Shown here in pieces: positions 25,141 to 33,794 of a stretch of DNA of 64,000 bases (its first letter is position 1; each line of letters starts with the position of its first letter). The notes beneath the pieces were generated by a model. The model did no database searches and was not told the origin of the DNA. It saw only the letters and a list, made by a program, of their open reading frames with translations. Origin of the DNA: Coneutiohabitans sp964457925 (GTDB taxonomy: Bacteria; Zhuqueibacterota; Zhuqueibacteria; Zhuqueibacterales; Zhuqueibacteraceae); the NCBI GenBank assembly GCA_964457925.1, contig CAYWGH010000029.1, positions 1-64,000 on the forward strand, given 5' to 3'. The position numbers and the translations under genes are program-made.

Positions 25141-27551
25141 GCCTCGATAAAACGCGAGGAAAAATGATCGTATTTCACGCCAGCATGGTTGCGGCCAACA
25201 ATGAGAAGCAATTCTTGCTCGGGATCAATGCGAAAAATCGCGCCGGAAGCGGCTTCATGCCCAAAGGTTTGCGCGCTCAAGCCATTTCCGCTCAACGGCG
25301 CAGCGCCGATACCCCAGCGTTTTTGAATTTGAGGATTGATTGTCTCCAAAGAAGCCGGCAAGAGGCGGTCAAAACTTTCAGCAGAAAAAAAATAATATTC
25401 GCCATAACTGCCGCGATTCAACAACATTTGCCCGAGCCGCGCCAGATCGCCGCTGGTGGCATACAAACTGCCGTAAGTGTTATCAACCGTTGCATGCCGC
25501 ATGTTTAAAGGTTTGAACAAACATTCTTCCATCAGATATGGAACGGCGCGGCCGCTCAACCGTTCCATGGCTTTGCCCGCCAGCGCATAACCGAGGCGAT
25601 TGTATTGGAAATTTTTGCCGACTTCAAAATAAGGCAAGCCATGCGCGACAAAATTTTCGAGGGCAGGATTCCAATCCGAGCCCCATTCGCCGTGCCACGC
25701 GCCGCCATGCGTGTGCGTGACGGCATGCCGGAGCGTGAGCTTGACACCGTCTAACGGTTGCATTTCCGGCAAATATCGTTGCAACGGCGCGTCGAGATCG
25801 AGCAAGCCTTGATCGACAAATTGCATCAGCAAGACACCGGTCAACAACTTCGTGATAGAGGCCATCCACGTGGGCGTGGTAATCGTCATGGGCGAGCCAT
25901 CACGCTGCTTGCCAAAGGCTTCATGAAAGATGATGCGGCCCTGATGCGCCAATAACGCAGTGAAGGGTTCATTGGCTTCGCGCGCCCAGTCCCGACAAAC
26001 CCCGCGAATCTTTTCGAGATCGGATTCCTTGTACGGCGAGGCGCCAGTGCGCGCATCAATGAGTTCACGCGCAATCGGGCGGGTGTGACGCTGAGGCGGA
26101 TTGAAAGAAACCGGTTGTGTATTGAGCCCCTCTTGCTGCCGTTTGAAGCGAATCCACCATTGCCGGTCGCGCAAACGCGGGCTGTCGAGGCGTGGTTGCG
26201 TTGTATCCATTTCCGCGAGGCCGGCCAGGAAAATCGCAGCGTCAGCGCTGGTTTGTAAATAGAAAATCAGGTCGCCGAATGAAAATGCGCGAAAATTGTC
26301 TTTGTAGCTTTGCCAAAGCGCCGGTGAAATCCCCAGCGCCGGCAGCGCATTGATCTGAATCGAGGCGTCTTCGCCATAGTCATCTAAAGCAATGGGGGCG
26401 CAATAAAGCGTGACATATCGTTTGATCGTGAACCCGCCCGGCGTCACGCCTTCCACCACAGCGGCATAGCGCCCGGCCGCCGTTGCGCGCTCGACGCGAT
26501 TCATGTTTTTGTCATAATAACTCACGCGCAATGCAAATTTCCCCAATTCGTTGTCAACCATCGCCGGGCGTTTCCATTGCACCCGGGGAAGTTTTCCGGG
26601 CGGAAAGACATATCGTTCCGCGAGCAGTTCTTCCTCCAGAAACGCTTTGATGCGCTTTTCGGTGATCGCGCGCAAAGCAACGGTTTCCACGGTTTCGCCG
26701 TTCAACGTGAGCTGCACGCCCTCGTTGGAGTGTTGCTGCTCGCGCGGGATGGTCAGGCGGGCAACGGCCAAGTCGCTTTCACGCTCAAACCACGCTTCAT
26801 CTATTTTTTCTGTATTGGAAAAAATGGCGATGTTTTGGCCGCTTAACTTTGCGTGCGCGATGAGCTGAAGCTCGGCGTCGCCAAGATTCCAAAATTTCAA
26901 CTCCGAAAAAATTCTTTTACTCTCCTGCTTTCTCAGGAAGGCCAGGGCATCAGGATAAGCGAAGATTCTGTACCAAATTTCCTGCGAAGCGGTGATGCCG
27001 GTGATTTTAATCCTCGCCGCCCGCCCGGCGCGCACCCATGAAACAGGCACACACAATGTCATATAACCAAAATAGGCGCGATTATGATTTTGATGAACCG
27101 CGGTAAATGCCAGACGAGAGCCGGATTCTCCCTCGACCTGCCAGAAGGGCAGCGACTGAGATGAAAAAACGAAGTCATGCTTATTGTTGAGCGTGAGCTG
27201 GAATTTTTCCTCTCCCAAATTGCTGCCGAGGCCGCAGGCCCACACGAATGTTGCGTGCGTTCCTGCCCAGCGCAAAGGAAGTGCAGCCGTCTCCCAAACA
27301 ATGGCTGCTTCGCTTCCCTGAGTGCGCGCGACAAAGGCCGGAACCGGCGCCCCTTCGCTGCGATGCGAGGGGTAGGGCGCAGGGGCACCAGAAAGAACTC
27401 GCGCAAAGCCTTCGAACCAATTCGCCGAATCCTCCTGAGCGCGAAACTGCAAACGCGCCGTCGCGCGTAAGTCGAGTTGCGCATGCGCCGAGGAAACAAC
27501 ACAACAAGCGGCAACGGCAAAAATACTCCAACCTTTTCGCGAGACGTTCAT
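25104..27551 (-). CDS. Secreted serine hydrolase, beta-lactamase/class C fold
   Basis: The 815-residue protein has a signal peptide (SRKGWSIFAVAACCVVSSAHAQ, residues 4-25). Residues 26 to about 480 are a large beta-rich region with a carbohydrate-recognition-like look (NPCBM-type pattern: WAGTHATFVWACGLGSN near the start). The C-terminal 310 residues form a class C beta-lactamase/esterase domain with the SITK catalytic motif (SxxK), and GHEAASGAIF near the end. The usual YxN triad is FQYNRLGYAL here, with Arg at the Asn place. It is probably an esterase or peptidase acting outside the cytoplasm. It lies at the upstream end of the importer genes and may free the transported compound from a larger molecule. 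Confidence 0.85.
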   Translation of the reverse strand: MNVSRKGWSIFAVAACCVVSSAHAQLDLRATARLQFRAQEDSANWFEGFARVLSGAPAPYPSHRSEGAPVPAFVARTQGSEAAIVWETAALPLRWAGTHATFVWACGLGSNLGEEKFQLTLNNKHDFVFSSQSLPFWQVEGESGSRLAFTAVHQNHNRAYFGYMTLCVPVSWVRAGRAARIKITGITASQEIWYRIFAYPDALAFLRKQESKRIFSELKFWNLGDAELQLIAHAKLSGQNIAIFSNTEKIDEAWFERESDLAVARLTIPREQQHSNEGVQLTLNGETVETVALRAITEKRIKAFLEEELLAERYVFPPGKLPRVQWKRPAMVDNELGKFALRVSYYDKNMNRVERATAAGRYAAVVEGVTPGGFTIKRYVTLYCAPIALDDYGEDASIQINALPALGISPALWQSYKDNFRAFSFGDLIFYLQTSADAAIFLAGLAEMDTTQPRLDSPRLRDRQWWIRFKRQQEGLNTQPVSFNPPQRHTRPIARELIDARTGASPYKESDLEKIRGVCRDWAREANEPFTALLAHQGRIIFHEAFGKQRDGSPMTITTPTWMASITKLLTGVLLMQFVDQGLLDLDAPLQRYLPEMQPLDGVKLTLRHAVTHTHGGAWHGEWGSDWNPALENFVAHGLPYFEVGKNFQYNRLGYALAGKAMERLSGRAVPYLMEECLFKPLNMRHATVDNTYGSLYATSGDLARLGQMLLNRGSYGEYYFFSAESFDRLLPASLETINPQIQKRWGIGAAPLSGNGLSAQTFGHEAASGAIFRIDPEQELLLIVGRNHAGVKYDHFSSRFIEACTLPLRSASNR

Positions 27552-27721
27552 GCGAGGCGCTATTCAAAAAAATATTAGGACGCATTCCCATGCTCACACT
27601 CCTGCTCGTTTTCAAATATCTTCACAGACGAGCAAGAGTATGAGCGCAACAAGGCATAATCGTCTAGCGTTTGTCATCCGGTGTGACACAAGCTTCGCCC
27701 TATCATGCCTTGTTCGACAAC

Positions 27722-29899
27722 TTATTTCATCAATACAAGTTTGCGCACTTGCACGTTGCCATCTGCTTCCAAGCGGTAGAGATAAACTCCATTGGCGAAA
27801 TGCGACGCTTCGAAAACCACGGTATGCGAGCCGGAAGCCTTCCATTCATTCACCAGCGTCGCGATAGTTTGGCCAAGAATGTTTTGCACTTCCAGTTTGA
27901 CGTGCGCAGGCCGGTGCAATGCAAAGCTAATTTTGGTGCTGGGATTGAACGGGTTCGGATAATTTTGATGCAGCGCAAAGCGCTCCGGAAGGCTGCTGCT
28001 CTTTTCTTCGACTCCGGTAACTAGATTATTACGATAGATCGTCAAACCGTCGGCGCGTTCGGTAACATAAGCATAGCCACCCACTGCAACCACACCGCGC
28101 GCATCGGAGGGGCCGTCGTAATAACCAACTTCTTGCGGGTTGGCGGGATTGCTGACATCGATCACACGCAAGCCGGCGCCTTCCGCGGCGACATAAGCGT
28201 AGTTGCCATCGACGGAAGCGATGTAGCTATAACCGCCGTGTGTAACGCTGCCCACTTGCGCCGGCGCAGCGAGATTCGAAATATCATACACCAGTAACTT
28301 ATCACCATCCGGGATGTAGGCATAATTTCCGGCAATGGTAAAACCTTCATTACCGGTGGAAAAGCTCGCGGTTTCGCCGCCATGCACGGGACTGGCAGGA
28401 TTGCTGACATCATAAAAGCGAATTTTACCATAATCGGTGATGGCGGCAACATTGCCAAAGGCCGCCACGTTTTCACCGTAAAGAGCAGGAATTGATTTTA
28501 CCCAAACCGGGTTTGCCGGCGTTGAAATATCCAAAACCACCAAGCCGCTGTCACTGGCCGCAACATAGACATAATTTCCACTGATGGCAACTCCTCGCGC
28601 GCGCGGCGTAGCCACGTTATTGACTTCCACCGGCTGATTGGGATTGGAAACATCGATCACCCGCACACCGGCGTCGCGATCGGCGATATACGCATGGTTA
28701 TTGCCCACGACCACAGCGCGCGCATCGCCCGGCGTATCGATCTCACCGAGCAATGCCGGATTGTTGGGATTGGCAACATCGATGATGCGCAGGCCGGAGG
28801 TGCCATAGGCGACATACGCTTTGTTATCCAATACAAATGACGTATACGCTGTACCGCTGGCAGAAGCTATAATATTAATCGCGCCGGACTCCGAGGGTGA
28901 GGCGGGATTTGACACGTTAATGGCGCGCAGTCCGGCCGTGCGGTCGGCGACGTAAATATGCCCGGTCGGTGAACCGTTGATGGTAATCGCGCCGAAATAA
29001 ACTGAGGCCGCGCGGCCGGGCGTGTCATGCAGCGCGACTTCAGCGGGCGCCGCGATGTTCGAAACGTCGATAATGCGCATGCCGGAGTCGCCGTTGGCAA
29101 TATAGCCGTAGTTGCCGTCAAACACGATGCGAGCCGTGCGGAAGCCCGTGTCCATTGTGGTCACAAACGCCGGGCTGGCGGGATTCGTGACGTTGACGAC
29201 ATCCAGACCCAGATCAAAATCGCAAACATATAAATGTCCCGCGCGAACGTTAGCATATTGATGATACCCGCGCGCGCGATACTGCCCGGCGACCGTAGGC
29301 GCAGCGGGATTAGAAATGTTCACGATATGACTGCGCGAGCCTGCCGCGATGTAAGCATAGGGCGCGGAAATCACCACGCTTTCGCAGTACTCCAGCGTAT
29401 CAATGCCGGCAACAAACGTGGGACTCGCCGGGTTGCTGATGTTGTAAATCTGCAAACCCAAACCGCCCGCGGCAACGTAGGCGTTGGTGCCGCTGGTCGC
29501 CAAACCTTCGCAGGTGCTGCCGATGTTGACGGTCGAAACGATCGCGGGCGTGGTGGGATTTTGAACGTTGATCAACCACATTCTCGGGCCGCCCACGACC
29601 ACCAGATGCTGCACGCTGTTGATGGAGGTGCGCACGATATCTTCAATGATATTCGGCAACGTTACACTCGCGACTTTCAACGGGTTGGCAGGATCAGAGA
29701 AACTTGCGATCTGCAATTTTTCGCCGACCGCGTAGTAGACCAGCGAACCCGCGGCAAACACCGCTTTGGATTCGCCTTCACCCTTGCCGAAATTGCCGGC
29801 GGCGGTAACATTCAAGGCATCTTGCGCGAGTGCCCCTGAGGCGACAAGCGAAAAACAGCAGACGATTGCGCCGCGCGCCCATTGTTTCAAGCGCTTCAT
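27722..29899 (-). CDS. Secreted LVIVD-repeat beta-propeller with C-terminal sorting domain
   Basis: The 725-residue protein has a signal peptide (to ALAQ, residue 26), then about 13 repeats of roughly 40-45 residues carrying GLRIIDVSNPANP-type cores, the LVIVD repeat that builds beta-propellers. After a short linker it ends with a domain beginning ERFALHQNYPNPFNPST and closing in GVYLYRLEADG...KLVLMK, a C-terminal sorting module as used for type IX secretion in the FCB group. It should be exposed on the surface. Start: AAGGAGG six bases before ATG. A shorter paralogue is encoded at 30965-32551. Ligand unknown; no catalytic residues. Confidence 0.9.
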   Translation of the reverse strand: MKRLKQWARGAIVCCFSLVASGALAQDALNVTAAGNFGKGEGESKAVFAAGSLVYYAVGEKLQIASFSDPANPLKVASVTLPNIIEDIVRTSINSVQHLVVVGGPRMWLINVQNPTTPAIVSTVNIGSTCEGLATSGTNAYVAAGGLGLQIYNISNPASPTFVAGIDTLEYCESVVISAPYAYIAAGSRSHIVNISNPAAPTVAGQYRARGYHQYANVRAGHLYVCDFDLGLDVVNVTNPASPAFVTTMDTGFRTARIVFDGNYGYIANGDSGMRIIDVSNIAAPAEVALHDTPGRAASVYFGAITINGSPTGHIYVADRTAGLRAINVSNPASPSESGAINIIASASGTAYTSFVLDNKAYVAYGTSGLRIIDVANPNNPALLGEIDTPGDARAVVVGNNHAYIADRDAGVRVIDVSNPNQPVEVNNVATPRARGVAISGNYVYVAASDSGLVVLDISTPANPVWVKSIPALYGENVAAFGNVAAITDYGKIRFYDVSNPASPVHGGETASFSTGNEGFTIAGNYAYIPDGDKLLVYDISNLAAPAQVGSVTHGGYSYIASVDGNYAYVAAEGAGLRVIDVSNPANPQEVGYYDGPSDARGVVAVGGYAYVTERADGLTIYRNNLVTGVEEKSSSLPERFALHQNYPNPFNPSTKISFALHRPAHVKLEVQNILGQTIATLVNEWKASGSHTVVFEASHFANGVYLYRLEADGNVQVRKLVLMK

Positions 29900-29927
29900 G
29901 TTTGACCTCCTTAAGCTTGATTAAGGA

Positions 29928-30866
29928 TCACAACAAACTAGGTTGATTGTGTTGCTGCAAAAAATTTTGAATCTCGTGCAGGTGTGGCGCGGAGTTCATC
30001 GCGCCAATTTTTGTGACGGACAGCGCCGCCGCTGCGCAGGCCATCCGCGCCGCCTCTTGCAATGATCGCGTCGGCCGCAAAAAAGCGCTTAAAGACCCGC
30101 TAAAGACATCTCCGGCAGCGGTGGAATCGACCGCAGGCACGCGAAATGCCGGCAGATGCATGCGCGTGCTGTGGTCGGCGAGAAAAACGCCGCCGCTGCC
30201 CAGCGTGATTAAAACGGAGGAAACCCCCAGCGCCATGAGGTGATCGGCGGCAGCTTTCATGCTGTTTTCGTCGGTCACAGCAACACCGGTCAACATTTCC
30301 ACTTCCAGGGCGTTGGGTGTGATCAACGAAAGATGTTGCAACAAATTTTGGGCAAGCAGCCGCGCAGGCGCGGGGTTCAACAACACGCGCGTGCCATGCG
30401 CCACGGCAAGGCGGGCAGCGGCCTCCACCGTTTCAAGCGGTGATTCGAGCTGCAACACCAAAACATCCGCAGCGGCAATGATGCTCGCGGCCTCTGCAAT
30501 CGCGCCCGGCAACAGCCGCATATTCGCGCCCGAGGCGACCACAATACAATTCTCGCCGCGTTCATCGACGATGATAAAGGCTGTGCCGGTTGGCTCCTGC
30601 GGGTCGCGCGTGATGAAATCGCAATTAATACCTTCCCCTCGCAGATGCTTGATGGCTTCATTTCCCAGATCATCGTTGCCTACACGGCCTACGAACCAAA
30701 CCTGGGCGCCGGCGCGCGCTGCGGCCACAGCTTGATTCGCGCCTTTACCACCGGCATTCATTGAAAATTTTCCGCCGACGACGGTTTCGCCCGGCTGTGG
30801 AATGCGATTGGTTTTAATGGTCAAATCGGTGTTGTAGCTTCCGACGATGACGACTTTGTTGGGCAT
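29928..30866 (-). CDS. Ribokinase-type PfkB sugar kinase
   Basis: The 312-residue protein is a PfkB-family kinase close to ribokinase: VVIVGSYNTDLT at the N-terminus, GGKGANQAVAAARAG (41-55), LNPAPA, ITPNALEVEMLTG, and the catalytic anion-hole motif DSTAAGDVFSGSL with Asp as the base. It would phosphorylate ribose to ribose 5-phosphate in the cytosol. I prefer the start at 30866 (MPNKVV) because family members begin there; an ATG at 30932 would add 22 residues with no family similarity. The location between surface-protein genes and the glycohydrolase genes supports use of ribose released from a ribosyl compound. Another sugar or nucleoside substrate is possible. Confidence 0.87.
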   Translation of the reverse strand: MPNKVVIVGSYNTDLTIKTNRIPQPGETVVGGKFSMNAGGKGANQAVAAARAGAQVWFVGRVGNDDLGNEAIKHLRGEGINCDFITRDPQEPTGTAFIIVDERGENCIVVASGANMRLLPGAIAEAASIIAAADVLVLQLESPLETVEAAARLAVAHGTRVLLNPAPARLLAQNLLQHLSLITPNALEVEMLTGVAVTDENSMKAAADHLMALGVSSVLITLGSGGVFLADHSTRMHLPAFRVPAVDSTAAGDVFSGSLSAFLRPTRSLQEAARMACAAAALSVTKIGAMNSAPHLHEIQNFLQQHNQPSLL

Positions 30867-30964
30867 GGCGGCGGTCAAGTTGGGTTGATCATGTACAATT
30901 CGCGAACGCTTTGCCAAGAGGCATGATTTCATCCCGTTTATCGCAAACTCAGGTCATGGCAGTG

Positions 30965-32551
30965 TCAGCGACTCTTGCTCAAAAACCATTCATACAACAT
31001 TGAGTTGCCATATGTTTTGCTCCAGGCATCGTGGCCGGTATTGGAATAAATGGTAAAAGTAATCTCGCCGCCGCAGGTTTGAAATTGCTCAACAATTCGT
31101 TGTCCGGCAGACAGAGGCACAACCTCATCGCGGTCGCCATGAAATGCCCAAACCGGAATTTCCGTCATGGCGCAAACCTCCCATCCCTCTTCACCGCGCG
31201 CCGCGATGGGCGCCGCCGCGGCAAACAAGTTGGGATGGCGGATGCCCATGTCCCATGTGCCGATGCCGCCCATGCTGTAGCCGGTGATGTAAACCCGGCG
31301 GCGATCGACAGGATAACGCGCCAAAACTTCCTCAACCAGCTTCCGAAGGAGCAAATCTGTGCGATCGTAATACCATTCGGTATTCGCCGGGCATTGCGGC
31401 GAAACGACAAAGAACGGAAAATCATTGTTGCCGTCGAGAATGCGCGGCAAGCCCCCTGCTTTCAAGCGGCGCAAATCACTGCCGCGCTCGCCAATGCCGT
31501 GCAGCGAGATGATCACCGGGAATTTACCGTCGCGCACGGCGCTTGGGTTTTGTGCGCGAAACAAGAGATAATTCAACGAACTCGGATTATAGACTTCTTC
31601 TTGCACAAGGGGCGGCGGAGGCGGCGCGGATTCTGCCACGAAAAACAGTGACGCTGCGCTTCCGGGTGTGTCAAACCGGCTTAATTGCACCGGCGCAGCC
31701 GGATCGGAAAAATCAAAGATGCAAATGCCCGATTCGCCGTTCGCGATATAACCCCAATTCCCTGCAAACACAAGGCGCGAGGCTTGCGGCCCGGTTGCCG
31801 CGGACGCGGTGAATTGCGGCGACGCCGGGTCTGCGAGATTATAAATCTGCAAACCGAGATTGTAATCACACACGTACGCAAACCCCTCGTGCAAGCCGGC
31901 ATACTGATGATACCCACCGGTTGCGGCGATAATCTTGCTCAACCAAAGCGGTTGCCCCGGATTGGTAATGTCGAGCACATGAGAACGGTTACCAGCCGCC
32001 AGGCAAGCAAGCGAGTTTTCCAACATGATGCTTTCACAATACGCCAGCGAGTCAATGGCGGCCAGCAACACGGGATTAGCGAGGTTCGCCAAATCAAAAA
32101 CTTTATATCCCGCCTCGCCTGCGGCAAGGTGAGCAATCGTACCGGCAACTGCCACGCCCTCGCATGTCCCGCCGGCGTCGATGGTTCGCACAAGTTGTGG
32201 GTCGAACGGGTTATCAACGTTTACAACGAACGCGCACGGCCCTCCGGCGGCGATTACATGCTGTTGCCCGGAAAGTTCAATACCGGCCAAATCATTCAGG
32301 TTTTCCGGCAAGTTGAGCTGTGCAATCGTTTGCGGATTTCGGGGATCGCCAAAGTTTGCAATGCGCAGTTGTGCGCCAACACCGAAATAGACAATCGTGC
32401 CGGCGGCATACACCGCCTGCGCTTCTCCCTCTCCCTTGCCAAAATTGCCCAAACGAGAGACTTGCGTTGCTTGCGCTCGCAGCTCTTGCGGTAAGAACAC
32501 TAACGAACTCGCATATAACGTCAGGCAGCAGAGCAAACGGCAAACGAGCAA
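30965..32551 (-). CDS. LVIVD-repeat protein fused to an alpha/beta-hydrolase esterase
   Basis: The 528-residue secreted protein has a signal peptide, six or so LVIVD repeats (about 35-300) and a proline-rich hinge (PPPPPL). From about residue 325 it is an alpha/beta hydrolase of the PHB-depolymerase/feruloyl-esterase type: ISLHGIGERG oxyanion strand, Ser426 in GYSMGG, Asp475 in HGDRDEVVP and His507 in GHDAW complete a triad. The repeat part is clearly related to the protein at 27722-29899 (both begin with a GNFGKGEGE segment). The start is TTG with GGAGGAG about six bases upstream. It lacks the C-terminal sorting module. The esterase may act on an acyl or acetyl group of the polymer bound by the propeller. 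Confidence 0.85.
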   Translation of the reverse strand: MLVCRLLCCLTLYASSLVFLPQELRAQATQVSRLGNFGKGEGEAQAVYAAGTIVYFGVGAQLRIANFGDPRNPQTIAQLNLPENLNDLAGIELSGQQHVIAAGGPCAFVVNVDNPFDPQLVRTIDAGGTCEGVAVAGTIAHLAAGEAGYKVFDLANLANPVLLAAIDSLAYCESIMLENSLACLAAGNRSHVLDITNPGQPLWLSKIIAATGGYHQYAGLHEGFAYVCDYNLGLQIYNLADPASPQFTASAATGPQASRLVFAGNWGYIANGESGICIFDFSDPAAPVQLSRFDTPGSAASLFFVAESAPPPPPLVQEEVYNPSSLNYLLFRAQNPSAVRDGKFPVIISLHGIGERGSDLRRLKAGGLPRILDGNNDFPFFVVSPQCPANTEWYYDRTDLLLRKLVEEVLARYPVDRRRVYITGYSMGGIGTWDMGIRHPNLFAAAAPIAARGEEGWEVCAMTEIPVWAFHGDRDEVVPLSAGQRIVEQFQTCGGEITFTIYSNTGHDAWSKTYGNSMLYEWFLSKSR

Positions 32552-32614
32552 AGCAGTCTCCTCCTCACCAAATAAGGAAAGGCGCCGATCCGCGCAACCC
32601 GGCAGAATGTGCTT

Positions 32615-33634
32615 TCAAAACGCAAGGCCAAATGAAAACATATGCACCTGTGACAACGCGCCGAAATCAGCAAAGGCATAGTTCGCGCTGCCGGACAAAT
32701 TCGAAACGGCGTAACTTACACCCGCACCGAAGGTCAGACCTTGCTCATCATAATTAAAGCGATACCCGGCGCGCAGGGCAAGTTTCTGCTCAAAGAAATA
32801 TTCGGCGCCGAGATGAAAGCGCTCCGGACCATCGTTGGGATGATCACCATCAAGCGCGACCGTAATCAGATGCGGGCTGTCCTTTTCATGCAAGAAATCC
32901 ATGGCCAGGCCGACGCGAAAATCGATCGGCATGCGAATATCGTCCGGTTCGGCTTGATACTGTTCACTCCAGCCGGTGAGATGCGAATCCGGACCGAAAT
33001 TGCGCGCACTCATCGCCAGACGCAGGCTTTTGAAACCGGTGTAATAAACTGTGCCAAAATCCAGCGACCAATTCGTCATGCTTAATTCCGCAATTTTTTG
33101 CTGCAACCAGCGCACGCTGCCGCCCATGGCCAACTTATCGGTGATTTTGCGGCCATAGCTCAAGCCCAAAGCCATGTCGCGCGCTGAAAAAAAACTGCCG
33201 GTGACGAAGGCGTCTGTACGATTCTCGCTGGGAATCAGACTGTTTATGGTTTCCGGAATATCACCATAATCCAACGTCACAAAGCTGAGCGCAAAAACAC
33301 CCAGGCCGTCGACATTGGCGGCAAACGCAGCAGATTGATGGGTAATATCCGCGATCCAGCGCACGGTGTTGAATTGCAAATCATATTTCGCCACGCCCGC
33401 CAGCGCTGCCGGGTTGCCCAGCACGGCATTGGCATCGCTGCGTGAAATCGCGGTGAACGCGCCGCCCATCGCGGCCTGACTGGGATCCGGATTGATTTTC
33501 AAAAACTGCCAGCCCGACTGGCCGACGCGCTCGATATCATTGGGAGGAATGCCGACTTGTGCACGCAGCGGAGAGGCAACATGAATTAAGCAGGAGGCCG
33601 CCAACCAAACACAGATTCTTATCGCCTTCGTCAT
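32615..33634 (-). CDS. PorV/PorQ-like outer membrane beta-barrel protein
   Basis: The 339-residue product has a signal peptide (to about residue 26) and the pattern of UPF0164/PorV-PorQ proteins: WQFLKINPDPSQAAMGGAFTA near the N-terminus, SDANAVLGNPAALAGV, then a series of amphipathic strands up to a terminal Phe (FSFGLAF). PorV-like proteins shuttle substrates with C-terminal sorting domains across the outer membrane, which matches the NYPNPFNPST protein encoded at 27722-29899. GGAG seven bases upstream of ATG at 33634 supports this start over a TTG-type extension. Heptamer repeats begin 15 bases upstream and may affect expression. Confidence 0.85.
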   Translation of the reverse strand: MTKAIRICVWLAASCLIHVASPLRAQVGIPPNDIERVGQSGWQFLKINPDPSQAAMGGAFTAISRSDANAVLGNPAALAGVAKYDLQFNTVRWIADITHQSAAFAANVDGLGVFALSFVTLDYGDIPETINSLIPSENRTDAFVTGSFFSARDMALGLSYGRKITDKLAMGGSVRWLQQKIAELSMTNWSLDFGTVYYTGFKSLRLAMSARNFGPDSHLTGWSEQYQAEPDDIRMPIDFRVGLAMDFLHEKDSPHLITVALDGDHPNDGPERFHLGAEYFFEQKLALRAGYRFNYDEQGLTFGAGVSYAVSNLSGSANYAFADFGALSQVHMFSFGLAF

Positions 33635-33648
33635 GTATGTTCTCCATT

Positions 33649-33697
33649 CATTCACCATTCACCATTCACCATTCACCATTCAACATTAACCATTCAC
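33649..33697. repeat. Heptanucleotide tandem repeat (CATTCAC x7)
   Basis: Seven heptamers, five of them CATTCAC and two variants (CATTCAA, CATTAAC), run without interruption and end in CAT. The array lies in the 5' leader of the PorV-like gene, 15 bases before its ATG on the minus strand. The region to 33794 has no gene. Confidence 0.85.
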
Positions 33698-33794
33698 CAT
33701 GCTCTTACAATGATTAATGGCCGGTGAATAGTCGCCAAATTTGATTGAATAATAATTGCGAGCGCGATGTTCCTGCGCCATGCCCTCTGTCTCT

